DNA from: Leifsonia tongyongensis
GTDB taxonomy: Bacteria; Actinomycetota; Actinomycetes; Actinomycetales; Microbacteriaceae
Length of the DNA: 64,000 nt
Assembly (NCBI RefSeq): GCF_010686705.1
Contig: NZ_JAAGWY010000003.1
Span: 310,001-374,000, forward strand
Reading direction: 5' to 3'
The position numbers and the translations under genes were made by a program. This document shows positions 1-8,161 of the stretch, one piece after another. The notes below the pieces were generated by a model that was not told where the DNA came from, made no database searches, and saw only the letters and a program-made list of their open reading frames with translations. Position 1 is the first letter of the stretch; the number at the start of each line of letters is the position of its first letter.

Positions 1-1013
1 GCCAGCGCCAGTCCCAGGTCGTCGCCGCTGCGCACGCTCGCCAGTTCGAGCACGATGACCGCAGGGGTGAGCACGGCGCGATTGCCGATCTCCTGGGCGA
101 GTCGGGTCTTGCCGAGGCCCCCGGCCCCGAGGATGGTCGTGAGCCGCCCGGTCGCGACGAGGTCCTCGACCGCATCGAGGTCGTACTCGCGGCCGATCAG
201 GGTGTTCGGAGCGGTGCGCAGCCCGATGCGGGTGCGGGCGCCGGCGACGGGCGCCGTCGGAACCTCCTCGACGAGGAGCGCAGCATTGAGTGCGACGAGC
301 TCCGGCCCCGGCCGCGTGCCGAGGGCGTCGCGCAGGCGGGAACGGAAGTCGTCGAACGCACGGATGGCGTCGTTGCGGCGCCCCGCCGCGTCGAGCGTCA
401 AGAGGAGTTCGCGCTGCAGACCCTCGTCGAGCGGTGAGGCGGCCAGGAGCGGATCGAGATCGGCGAGGGCCGCGGAGGTGTCGCCCTCTGCCCGGTGCGA
501 CCGTGCGCGGATCAGCAGCAGCTCGGACCGGAGGGAACCGGCGACCCGTTCGAGTTCGGATGCGAGCGGGGTCGAACCGAGTTCTGCGCCGGGGTCGCCC
601 CGCCAGAGTGCGAGGGCCGCGGACGCGTCGTTGGCGGCGCGGGCAGGGTCGCCCGCGACCTCGGCCGCGCGTGCGCGCTCGAGGAGGGCGCGTGCCAGGC
701 CCAGGTCGGTGTGCTCCGGAGGTACCGCGAGCGCATACCCACTGGCAGTGGATTCGAGGATGCCGTCAGCACTGGCCGTGCGGACGCGCGAGACGAGCGT
801 CTGGAGCGCTGCGCGCTCCTGCCGGGGCGGTGCGTCATCCCAGAGGTCGTCGACCAGCGACGGGACGCTGACGGATCCGCGCGCGAGGACGAGCGAGACG
901 ATGAGGCTCTTGCCGAGGGTGCCCGAGGGCTCGGCGAGTACACCCGAGCGATCCTCGACCAGGACGGGGCCGAGGACGGCGACGCGAGGCCGCGGCCGGG
1001 TCGAGGAGTCCAC
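1..1013 (-). CDS. AfsR/SARP-family transcriptional regulator (C-terminus cut off by window edge)
   Basis: Partial gene; about 337 N-terminal residues are present. The translation shows an N-terminal winged-helix region (VAVLGPVLVEDR...), a helical bacterial transcriptional activation (BTAD) domain at about residues 90-230, and the beginning of an NB-ARC/AAA ATPase with Walker A GAGGLGKTR. This is the layout of SARP/AfsR regulators, which bind direct repeats upstream of target operons; the target here is unknown. The start is the GTG at 1013: an in-frame TAA lies four codons upstream and a -10 box TAAACT ends 6 nt before the GTG, so the transcript is probably leaderless. The gene is divergent from the methyltransferase at 1139. 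Confidence 0.8.
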   Translation of the reverse strand, partial: MDSSTRPRPRVAVLGPVLVEDRSGVLAEPSGTLGKSLIVSLVLARGSVSVPSLVDDLWDDAPPRQERAALQTLVSRVRTASADGILESTASGYALAVPPEHTDLGLARALLERARAAEVAGDPARAANDASAALALWRGDPGAELGSTPLASELERVAGSLRSELLLIRARSHRAEGDTSAALADLDPLLAASPLDEGLQRELLLTLDAAGRRNDAIRAFDDFRSRLRDALGTRPGPELVALNAALLVEEVPTAPVAGARTRIGLRTAPNTLIGREYDLDAVEDLVATGRLTTILGAGGLGKTRLAQEIGNRAVLTPAVIVLELASVRSGDDLGLAL

Positions 1014-1138
1014 TCGCCGAGTTTAGCGAGCGCGGGCGCGACGAACCGGCATCGTCCGGGGCGTGCGGCGGAGAGCGGCGATAGGCTCAGCGAGAGACGG
1101 TGCTGCAGCGAATGCGCAGCGCACTCCGGGAGGCGCAC

Positions 1139-1732
1139 ATGGCGAACGATTGGTCGGAGTTCTACACGGCGCAGGCGGGACGGGGGGTCCGCGCGACATT
1201 CGTCGCGGGACTCGAGGCACGCGACGATCTCCCGCCGGGCCGGGCGATCGACCTGGGCTGCGGCGACGGCGTGGAGACCCGCGAGCTTCTCGAACGCGGC
1301 TGGCGTGTGCTCGCCATCGACTCAGACGACGCCGTCGAAGATCGCGTCCGGTCGACGATCGGCGACGCCGCCGACGGCGCGCCCGTCGAGATCTGGCAGC
1401 GTTCGTTCGAAACCCTGACCGGGCTGCCCGAGGCCGACTTCGTCTATGCCGGGTTCGCCCTGCCGTTCTGCGACGCCTCGCATTTTCCGTACCTCTGGGC
1501 GGACATCCGCGAATCCCTCCAGCCCGGCGGCGTCTTCGCCGGCGAGTTCTTCGGCCCGGACGACGACTGGTTCGGGCGACCCGGGATGAATTTCCACGAC
1601 AGCGCCGGCGTGCAGCGGATGCTCGCCGATCTCGACATCGTCCAGGTCGTCGAGGACAACCGCGACGGGCTCTCGTTCGAAGGCCCGAAGCACTGGCACG
1701 TGTTCCACGTCGTCGCTCGCAACCCCGCCTGA
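1139..1732 (+). CDS. class I SAM-dependent methyltransferase
   Basis: A 197-residue protein with a Rossmann-type methyltransferase motif I, DLGCGDGVETRELL, near residue 38, followed by the acidic end of strand 2 (VLAIDSDD). It resembles small TehB/UbiE-like methyltransferases of unknown substrate. ATG 1139 is preferred over the in-frame ATG at 1100 because GGGAGG lies directly upstream and the motif spacing fits the family. It converges on the CoA-binding gene that ends at 1762. The substrate cannot be inferred; proximity to the SARP gene is the only context. Confidence 0.75.
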   Translation: MANDWSEFYTAQAGRGVRATFVAGLEARDDLPPGRAIDLGCGDGVETRELLERGWRVLAIDSDDAVEDRVRSTIGDAADGAPVEIWQRSFETLTGLPEADFVYAGFALPFCDASHFPYLWADIRESLQPGGVFAGEFFGPDDDWFGRPGMNFHDSAGVQRMLADLDIVQVVEDNRDGLSFEGPKHWHVFHVVARNPA

Positions 1733-1761
1733 GGGAGCGGGCGCCGAGGCTGCGGTTCGCT

Positions 1762-2328
1762 TCAGCGGATGGTCTTGCGCGAGGTGATCTGCCCCGTGTC
1801 GAAGCCGAGCAGGTGCAGCCCCCCGTGGAAGCGCGCGTGCTCGATCTTGATGCAGCGGTCCATCACGACCGTCAGGCCTTTCGATTCGCCGTACTCGGCG
1901 GCGTCCTGGTTCCAGATGCCGAGCTGGACCCAGATCGTCGGGGCGCCGATCGCGACGACCTCGTCGATGACGGCGGGGATGTCGCTGCCCTTGCGGAAGA
2001 CGTCGACGATGTCGGGCACTTCGGGGAGCGACGCCAGGTCGGGGTAGGCCTTCTGCCCAAGGATCTCGTCGGCATTCGGGTTCACGAAGTAGACCCGGTA
2101 GTCGCTGGACTGCTGCAGGTACGTTCCCACGAAATAGCTGGAGCGAGCCGGGTTCGGCGAGGCTCCCACGATCGCGACCGATTTCGCCGCACGAAGGATC
2201 TTCAGCCGCTCCTTGGCGTCGGGGCCGACCCAGGTGCGCTGTGACTTGAGCAGTTTGGCGAGCGGGGAGTCGGCGGGGAGCTCGCAGCTGAGGCCGTTCG
2301 CGAGCTGCACTTCGGCAACGTCTGTCAT
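1762..2328 (-). CDS. CoA-binding domain protein (YccU type)
   Basis: A 188-residue protein built around a CoA-binding Rossmann fold: the segment SVAIVGASPNPARSSY at about residues 49-64 is the nucleotide-binding loop, and the rest matches the succinyl-CoA-synthetase-alpha-like CoA_binding_2 family. Its start codon overlaps the metY stop by 4 bp (ATGA), so the two are translationally coupled with this gene downstream. YccU-type proteins have no firmly established reaction. Coupling to a sulfhydrylase hints at a link to sulfur or acyl metabolism, which is inference. Confidence 0.8.
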   Translation of the reverse strand: MTDVAEVQLANGLSCELPADSPLAKLLKSQRTWVGPDAKERLKILRAAKSVAIVGASPNPARSSYFVGTYLQQSSDYRVYFVNPNADEILGQKAYPDLASLPEVPDIVDVFRKGSDIPAVIDEVVAIGAPTIWVQLGIWNQDAAEYGESKGLTVVMDRCIKIEHARFHGGLHLLGFDTGQITSRKTIR

Positions 2329-3620
2329 GAGTTCTCCTTCACGGCCAGCTCGAGCGCCTGGTCGAGGTCGTAGATGATGTCATCAACGTCTTCGATACCT
2401 ACGCTAATCCTCACGACGCCCGGGAGGACCCCCGCGTCGACGAGTTGCTGCTCCGTGAGCTGGGCGTGAGTGGTCGAAGCCGGGTGGATGACCAGAGTCT
2501 TGGCGTCGCCGATGTTGGCGAGGTGGCTCGCGAGGTTCACCGACTCGATGAACCTCTGGCCGGCCGCGCGGCCGCCCTTGACCTCGAAGCTGAACACGCT
2601 GCCCGGGCCCTTGGGCAGGTATTTCAGCGCACGTTCGTGATGCGGATGCGCGGGGAGGCCCGCCCAGAGCACGGACTCGATCCGCGGGTCGGCGTCGAGC
2701 CACTCGGCGACGGCTCGCGCGTTGTCGACATGCGCCTGGATGCGGTAGGGGAGCGTCTCCACTCCCTGCGCGAGCAGGAACGCCGAGTGGGGCGCCAGCG
2801 TCGGACCGATGTCGCGCAGCTGTTCGGCCCGGAGCCGGGTGAGGAACGCGTACTCGCCGAAGTTGCCCGACCACTGGAGTCCGCCGTACGACGGCACCGG
2901 CTGCCCGAAGAGCGGGAACTTCTCGCTGTGCCAGTCGAAACGGCCGCTCTCGACGACGACCCCTCCGAGCGTCGTGCCATGACCGCCGAGGAACTTGGTG
3001 GCCGAATGGATGACGATGTCGGCGCCCCACTCGAACGGGCGGTTCAGGTAGGGAGTGGCGATCGTCGAGTCGATGATGAGGGGGATGCCTGCGGCGTGCG
3101 CGACCGCGGCGAGCCCTTCGATGTCGGCGATCTCGCCCGACGGGTTGGCCACCGTCTCGGCGAAGACGAGCTTGGTGCGGTCGGTGATGGCGGCGGCGTA
3201 GTCGGCCGGGTCGGCGCTCTGGACGAACGTCGTCTCGACACCGAACCGGCGCAGGGTGACGTCGAGCTGGGTGATCGACCCGCCGTACAGGTTCGCGGAT
3301 GCGACGATGTGGTCCCCGGCGCCGGCGAGCGAGGCGAAGGTGATGTACTGCGCGCTGAGGCCACTTGCGGTCGCGACAGCTCCCAGGCCGCCCTCGAGGC
3401 TCGCGATGCGCTCTTCGAACGAGGCCACCGTGGGGTTGGCGAGGCGCGAGTAGATGTTGCCGTACTTCTGCAGGGCGAAGCGAGCCGCGGCATCCGCCGT
3501 GTCGTCGAAGACGAACGCGCTGGTCTGGTAGATCGGAAGTGCGCGTGCGCCCGTCACGGGGTCGGGGATGTTGCCCGCGTGAATCGCACGCGTGCGGAAG
3601 CCGTATTCGCGATCTGCCAT
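2325..3620 (-). CDS. metY: O-acetylhomoserine sulfhydrylase (PLP-dependent)
   Basis: A 431-residue member of the Cys/Met metabolism PLP enzyme family. It should convert O-acetylhomoserine plus sulfide to homocysteine (direct sulfhydrylation in methionine synthesis). Visible features are the N-terminal TRAIHAGNIPDPVTGARALP segment, YSRLANPTVASFEERIASLEGG, and the PLP-lysine region HSATKFLGGHGTTLGGVVV at about residues 205-223. The length is typical of MetY (about 430), longer than MetB/MetC. The -10 box TAGCGT lies 6 nt before the ATG, so the transcript is probably leaderless, leaving no room for a riboswitch between promoter and start. It forms an operon with the CoA-binding gene downstream. 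Confidence 0.92.
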   Translation of the reverse strand: MADREYGFRTRAIHAGNIPDPVTGARALPIYQTSAFVFDDTADAAARFALQKYGNIYSRLANPTVASFEERIASLEGGLGAVATASGLSAQYITFASLAGAGDHIVASANLYGGSITQLDVTLRRFGVETTFVQSADPADYAAAITDRTKLVFAETVANPSGEIADIEGLAAVAHAAGIPLIIDSTIATPYLNRPFEWGADIVIHSATKFLGGHGTTLGGVVVESGRFDWHSEKFPLFGQPVPSYGGLQWSGNFGEYAFLTRLRAEQLRDIGPTLAPHSAFLLAQGVETLPYRIQAHVDNARAVAEWLDADPRIESVLWAGLPAHPHHERALKYLPKGPGSVFSFEVKGGRAAGQRFIESVNLASHLANIGDAKTLVIHPASTTHAQLTEQQLVDAGVLPGVVRISVGIEDVDDIIYDLDQALELAVKENS

Positions 3621-3716
3621 GCGTTCACGCTACCCGAGCGTGCAGGACGCGCTGTGCCACGGTGTAACAGTCCGCAACCGGCGCCGGCGGTCGTCCCGGC
3701 GGTCGCCTCGGCGGTC

Positions 3717-4736
3717 TCAGCTCGAGAGCTCGACGGCTCCGAGCGCCAGTGCCGCGATGAGCACCCACGAGAGCAGCCCGACCGCGAGCGCGCGCCATCC
3801 GGTCCCCAGCAGGGTGCGGAGGCGGACCGCCGAACCGAGCCCGAACAGGGCCATCGCCAGCAGTAAGGTCTGCAGGGTGTCGGCGCCGTTCAGTACCGCA
3901 GGCGGAACCGGCAGGAACGACCGCACCAGCATGGCCGCGATGAACCCGGCGACGAACAGCGGGACGATCGGCGGCCGCTTCGCTGCAGGGTCGGGGTCGA
4001 CGTGCCGGCGACGCTCGACGACCGACGTGAGCGCGACCATCGGCGCGAGCATCAGCACGCGGGTGAGCTTGACGACGAGGGCGACGGCCAGGGCCGCGGA
4101 GCCGGCGATCTGGGCGGTCGCGACGACCTGTCCGACGTCGTGGACACCGGCGCCCGCCCAGTGGCCGAACTGGACGCTCGTGAGTCCGAGCGGATGCCAG
4201 AACACCGGCAGGACGAAGATCGCCAGCGTGCCGCAGAGGGTGACGAGCGCAACCGGTGTCGCTGTCTCCTCGTCCTTCGCGCGCACCACCCCGCTCATCG
4301 CACCGATCGCCGACGCGCCGCAGATCGAGAAGCCGGTCGCGACCAGCAGAGGCTGCTGCCCGGGAAGGCGGAACAGGCGGCCGAGCCCGATCGTGCCGAC
4401 GAAGGTGAGCACGACGATCACCACGGTCGTGAGGATCGTCAGCCAGCCCAGCTTCGCGATGTCGACGAGGCTCAGCTTGAGGCCGAGCAGCACGATGCCG
4501 ATGCGCATCAGCCGGCGGGATGCGACGGCGAGCCCCGGCGCGAGCGACCCCGTGATCGCAGGGCGTGCGAACGGGAGCTGGCCGACGATGATGCCGAGCG
4601 CGACAGCCGCCGTCAGCAGTGGAATCGCGGGCACGAGCCAGTGGATGCCCCACGCGGCTGCAGCTGCGGCTGCGGCGGCAATCAGCCCGGGAAGCCACGC
4701 GAGCGTGGATCGCGTATCGGCGGCGGCGGCGTTCAT
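3717..4736 (-). CDS. YeiH-family putative sulfate/anion exporter
   Basis: A 339-residue integral membrane protein with about ten hydrophobic segments. It matches the YeiH/Cons_hypoth698 family by GIVLLGLKLSLVDIAKLG and CGASAIGAMSGVV. The family is annotated as putative sulfate exporters without firm biochemical proof. ATG 4736 is chosen over the frame's ATG at 4790 because the 18 extra residues are polar and a -10-like CAGAAT lies 7 nt before 4736. Position directly upstream of metY on the same strand (96 bp gap) fits a role in sulfur traffic, but metY appears to have its own promoter. Confidence 0.8.
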   Translation of the reverse strand: MNAAAADTRSTLAWLPGLIAAAAAAAAAWGIHWLVPAIPLLTAAVALGIIVGQLPFARPAITGSLAPGLAVASRRLMRIGIVLLGLKLSLVDIAKLGWLTILTTVVIVVLTFVGTIGLGRLFRLPGQQPLLVATGFSICGASAIGAMSGVVRAKDEETATPVALVTLCGTLAIFVLPVFWHPLGLTSVQFGHWAGAGVHDVGQVVATAQIAGSAALAVALVVKLTRVLMLAPMVALTSVVERRRHVDPDPAAKRPPIVPLFVAGFIAAMLVRSFLPVPPAVLNGADTLQTLLLAMALFGLGSAVRLRTLLGTGWRALAVGLLSWVLIAALALGAVELSS

Positions 4737-4774
4737 CCCCTCTATTCTGGCCGTCCTGCCCGACCTCACTTGAT

Positions 4775-4837
4775 CGCCGAGCACAGGCAAAGTCCGGTTA
4801 TGACGGCCTCAAAACGCGAATAACCCTGTGCTCGGCG
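4775..4837. repeat. perfect 13-bp inverted repeat with 37-nt loop
   Basis: CGCCGAGCACAGG (4775-4787) is exactly complementary to CCTGTGCTCGGCG (4825-4837). Inside it GGTTA (4796-4800) and TAACC (4821-4825) can pair. It lies between the 3' end of the sedolisin gene and the start of the YeiH gene, both on the minus strand, so it could end sedolisin transcription. There is no U-tract, so a factor-independent terminator is not proven. Confidence 0.7.
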
Positions 4838-4887
4838 AGGCGAGGCGCCCGAGGCGAGGCGGCGAGGCGAGGCGCCCGAGGCGAGGC
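4834..4887. repeat. 27-bp tandem duplication (two exact copies)
   Basis: Two identical 27-bp units at 4834-4860 and 4861-4887 are themselves made of GGCGA/GGCGC pentamers. The array abuts the inverted repeat at 4775-4837 and ends 16 bp before the sedolisin stop codon. It looks like replication slippage in noncoding DNA. Confidence 0.85.
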
Positions 4888-4902
4888 GGTCGAGGGCCCC
4901 GG

Positions 4903-6471
4903 TCAGAGGGCGGCGAGGAGCGCGGAGCCGTTGGGTACGCCGAGACCGGTGCAGGCGTCCCAGCCCGGACCGGCATCGTACGCGCCGTTGTCGCCCTTCG
5001 TGATGTCGCGGAAGCCCGGCGCGACCTGTCCCGCGCTGATCGTGTCGTAGAGCTTCGGCTGGGCCAGACCCAGTGGTCTGCCGGTCGACTGGACGAGCCG
5101 CGCGATCAGCGCGGCCCACAGCGGAGCGACCGCACTGGTGCCGCCGATCACGATCTCCTGCCCGTCGACGAGGATGCGGTAGCCGGTCTGCGGGTCGGCG
5201 TCGGCAGCCACATCCGGAACCCCGCGACCGGACGCCTGGGCCGAGGTCGGAACTCCGACATTCGCCTGCCACGCCGGTCGCGGGAAGGTGTCGCTCACGC
5301 CGCCGCCGGTCGCTCCGTTGCCCGGCCCGTTGTTCCACACGGTTTCCGACCGCACGGTGGCTGTCGAGGCGTCCGCGTTGAGTCGAGTCCCTCCGCACGC
5401 CAGTGCGTGAGGGCTGGATGCGGGGAAATCGACGTGCGGGCGACCATCGGTCTCGCGATCCGAGCTTCCGTCGTCTCCGGCGGCCGCCGTGGTTGTCGCA
5501 CCGAGGGCCGCCGCGTCGACGAGCGCCTGGTCGAAGGCCGTGCGGGCCTGAGCGGTCCACTGGTCTTCGCTCTGGCCCCAGCTGATGCTGATCGCCGCAG
5601 GTGTGGGGGTCGCGTGCGCAGCGGTGACGACGGCATCGAGGAACCCGGCGTCGGTGTTGGGCGCGAAGTAGACGATGATGTGTGCGCCCGGTGCGAGGGC
5701 GCCGGCGACCTCGATGTCGAGGAGCACCTCACCGTCTGCGCCGTTCGGGTCCTGGCCGGGCACGTTCGTCGCGCCGTCGACCCCGACCGCAGTCACTGTC
5801 GGCGGCGTGATCCCGAGACCGCCGAAGTAGGCGTCGAGGTCGCTCTGCGCGAAGCCGCCCCCGAGTTCGATGATCGCGATGGTGGTGCCGGAGCCGTCCG
5901 TGTTCGGGGGGAACGAGTAGATCGCGCCCAGTTCGATCGGCGTGTAGCTGGTGTTCACGGCTGCCGGCATCGCGACGCGGAAGAGCGCGCGCGCCTGTGG
6001 CCGGTCGTCGAGTCCGATCACAGCGGTGACGACCCCGCTGAGTACGGAGGGCACGCTGAGTCCGCCGGTGCGGTGCCGGTGGGTGACCGCGTTGTCGTTC
6101 GCGTCGACGCTGGTGGCGAGGCCGAGGTCGGTGCCGAACACCCGGCTGAGGAGGGCCGCCGTGCCGGACACCCTGACCCGTCGATCGGCCACGCTGCTGT
6201 CGATCACCGTGACGCCCAGCGACTCGAGCGTCGATGTGACGAGTTGGAGGTCGGCCGGGTCGGCGCCGTACCGGGCAGCGAACTCGTCGGGCGGAAGCGG
6301 ATTCGTGAGCACGTCTTCCGGAACTTCTGCGCGACGACGGACGATGAGGGTCGCCTGGATCGGTGTCTCGGGCGGAAGCGGCTCCGAGGAGGTGACTCCG
6401 GGAGCGGGGGCCCGCTCGCTTCCGGGGAGCGGCGTCAGGTCGAGCGGTTCGTTCTCGTGTGGAGTGGCCAT
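4903..6471 (-). CDS. S53 family serine-carboxyl peptidase (sedolisin/kumamolisin-like)
   Basis: A 522-residue protein with an N-terminal pro-kumamolisin activation domain (about residues 35-165) and a sedolisin catalytic domain. The Glu-Asp-Ser machinery is visible: E248 and D252 in GEVLLD, oxyanion D333 in AAAGDDGS, S446 in GGTSAVAP, and the C-terminal calcium site around D489 (RDITKGDNG) and D505. These enzymes are normally secreted acid proteases that cut off their own propeptide, yet the N-terminus (MATPHENEPLDL) is acidic and has no signal peptide. A TAGACC box 6 nt before the ATG suggests a leaderless transcript. No inhibitor or export gene is adjacent. Confidence 0.9.
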   Translation of the reverse strand: MATPHENEPLDLTPLPGSERAPAPGVTSSEPLPPETPIQATLIVRRRAEVPEDVLTNPLPPDEFAARYGADPADLQLVTSTLESLGVTVIDSSVADRRVRVSGTAALLSRVFGTDLGLATSVDANDNAVTHRHRTGGLSVPSVLSGVVTAVIGLDDRPQARALFRVAMPAAVNTSYTPIELGAIYSFPPNTDGSGTTIAIIELGGGFAQSDLDAYFGGLGITPPTVTAVGVDGATNVPGQDPNGADGEVLLDIEVAGALAPGAHIIVYFAPNTDAGFLDAVVTAAHATPTPAAISISWGQSEDQWTAQARTAFDQALVDAAALGATTTAAAGDDGSSDRETDGRPHVDFPASSPHALACGGTRLNADASTATVRSETVWNNGPGNGATGGGVSDTFPRPAWQANVGVPTSAQASGRGVPDVAADADPQTGYRILVDGQEIVIGGTSAVAPLWAALIARLVQSTGRPLGLAQPKLYDTISAGQVAPGFRDITKGDNGAYDAGPGWDACTGLGVPNGSALLAAL

Positions 6472-6517
6472 GTCCCCGGTCTACCACCGCTCACCGACAC
6501 CCGACACCCTGAACGGC

Positions 6518-8122
6518 CTATCGCCAGCTGGGTAGCCAGATGTGCAGCTGCCAGAACCAGAACGGAACCTGCTGGGCAGTCCAGATCGAATAGAAGAACA
6601 CACTCACCGCAGCCGTGATGGCGAGGTAGATCGCGACCGTGAGGATGCCGCGCTTGCGCCGCCACGCCGCATCCGTCGGCTTGCCGAGAATCAGCGCGAT
6701 GACGAAGGTCAGCGCCAGGATCAGGTAGGGCTCGAACGCGATCGTATAGAACTGGAACACCGTGCGGTTGATGTACAGCAGCCACGGCAGGTAGCCGGCG
6801 GCCACGCCGGTGAGGATCAGACCGACACGCCATTCGCGGTATCGGATGAGCCGGTAGACCAGGTAGAAGACAGCCGCGGCCGCAGCCCACCAGATCAGCG
6901 GATTCCCGACCGAGGTGATGGCGGAGGAGCACGACGATGACGTGCAGCCGTCCTGTCCGAGCACGGTTCCCTGGTAGTACATGCTCGTCGGCCGGATCAT
7001 GAAGAGCCAGGTCAGCGGGTTCGCCTGGTACGGGTGCGGCACGTGCAGGTTGATGCTGTAGTTGTACATCTCCGTTTGGTAGTGCCACAGGTTCTGGAGC
7101 CAGTGCGGGACCCAGGCCAGTACGCCCTCCCAGGGCTTGCCGACCGTGGTGGCCCACGACCGGTCGTAGCCGCCTTTCGTGACGATCCAGCCCGACCAGG
7201 TCGCGACGTAGCTGACGAGAGCGATGGGGACCATGAGCACGAAGGTGGCAGGTGCCTGCTTGAGGATGCTGCCCGAGATCCAGAACGGCAGGCCGGCGCG
7301 GCGCCTGGCCACCGCATCCACGATCACCGTGTAGATCGCGAAGATCGCGAGGAAGTACAGCCCGGTCCACTTGACACCGGCGCACAGCCCGCACAGGATG
7401 CCCGCCGCGATCAGCCAGGGACGCCACCAGACCACGGGGCCCCACGCCGGTTCGCCGGTCCGCCTTTGCTCCGCGACTTTCGCGGCGAGGCGTGTTGCGT
7501 GCCAGTCGCGGTCGAGAAGGATGCACCAGAAGGCGAGCAGGGCGAAGAGCATCACCGAGTTGTCGAGGATCGCGACGCGGCTCATCACGATCGCGTGCCC
7601 GTCGATCGCCATCAGGAACCCGGCGATCACGGCCAGGATGGTCGAACGGAACAGTTTGCGCGCGATGAGCATGAGCACCACGACCGCGAGGATGCCGACG
7701 ACCGCCGTGCTGACGCGCCAGCCGAAACTGTTCCCCGCACCGTAGGCCGCGAGCCCCAGCGCGATGATCCACTTGCCGAGCGGAGGGTGCGCTACGAACG
7801 ACGGCGCCGTTGCATAGATGTTCGTGTTGCCGTCGTTGAAGCTCAGGTCTGCTTTGTCGGGCCAGCTGCCCTCATAGCCGAGATGCAGGAGCGTCCAGGC
7901 GTCCTTCACGTAGAAGGTCTCGTCGAATACCAGGGCGTGCGGGTTCGCCAGGTTCCACAGTCGGAGCACGGCCGCGAGCAGGGTCACCGCCAGCGGACCG
8001 CCCCAGTACCAGAGCTTCAGGCGCAGCGGAGTCCGCAGGGTGCGCGCCCACCAGTGGTCGAGGCGGCTGCCGGTCGGTTCGGCGACGACGGCGTCGAAGC
8101 CGATTGTGGGAGTCCTGGTCAC
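6518..8122 (-). CDS. pmt: dolichyl-phosphate-mannose--protein mannosyltransferase (GT39)
   Basis: A 534-residue polytopic membrane enzyme that transfers mannose from polyprenyl-phosphomannose to Ser/Thr of Sec-exported proteins. Diagnostic features are the first external loop with the acidic pair (LVFDETFYVKDAWTLLHLGYEGSWP), PPLGKWIIALG, and SWATTVGKPWEGVLAW followed by multiple membrane helices. Actinobacterial Pmt proteins are 500-530 residues, so it appears complete. It starts at GTG 8122, with TAACAT 6 nt upstream (leaderless). It is divergent from rsmI with only 39 bp between starts, an arrangement frequent in actinobacteria. Confidence 0.92.
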   Translation of the reverse strand: MTRTPTIGFDAVVAEPTGSRLDHWWARTLRTPLRLKLWYWGGPLAVTLLAAVLRLWNLANPHALVFDETFYVKDAWTLLHLGYEGSWPDKADLSFNDGNTNIYATAPSFVAHPPLGKWIIALGLAAYGAGNSFGWRVSTAVVGILAVVVLMLIARKLFRSTILAVIAGFLMAIDGHAIVMSRVAILDNSVMLFALLAFWCILLDRDWHATRLAAKVAEQRRTGEPAWGPVVWWRPWLIAAGILCGLCAGVKWTGLYFLAIFAIYTVIVDAVARRRAGLPFWISGSILKQAPATFVLMVPIALVSYVATWSGWIVTKGGYDRSWATTVGKPWEGVLAWVPHWLQNLWHYQTEMYNYSINLHVPHPYQANPLTWLFMIRPTSMYYQGTVLGQDGCTSSSCSSAITSVGNPLIWWAAAAAVFYLVYRLIRYREWRVGLILTGVAAGYLPWLLYINRTVFQFYTIAFEPYLILALTFVIALILGKPTDAAWRRKRGILTVAIYLAITAAVSVFFYSIWTAQQVPFWFWQLHIWLPSWR

Positions 8123-8161
8123 GCTGCAATGTTAGTGAGGTCCGCCTGTCAGACTGGGCTG

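Noticed and set aside
3621-3716. Possible SAM riboswitch upstream of metY
   Set aside because: A -10 box sits 6 nt from the ATG, leaving no leader; no riboswitch-like helices were found in the 96-bp gap.
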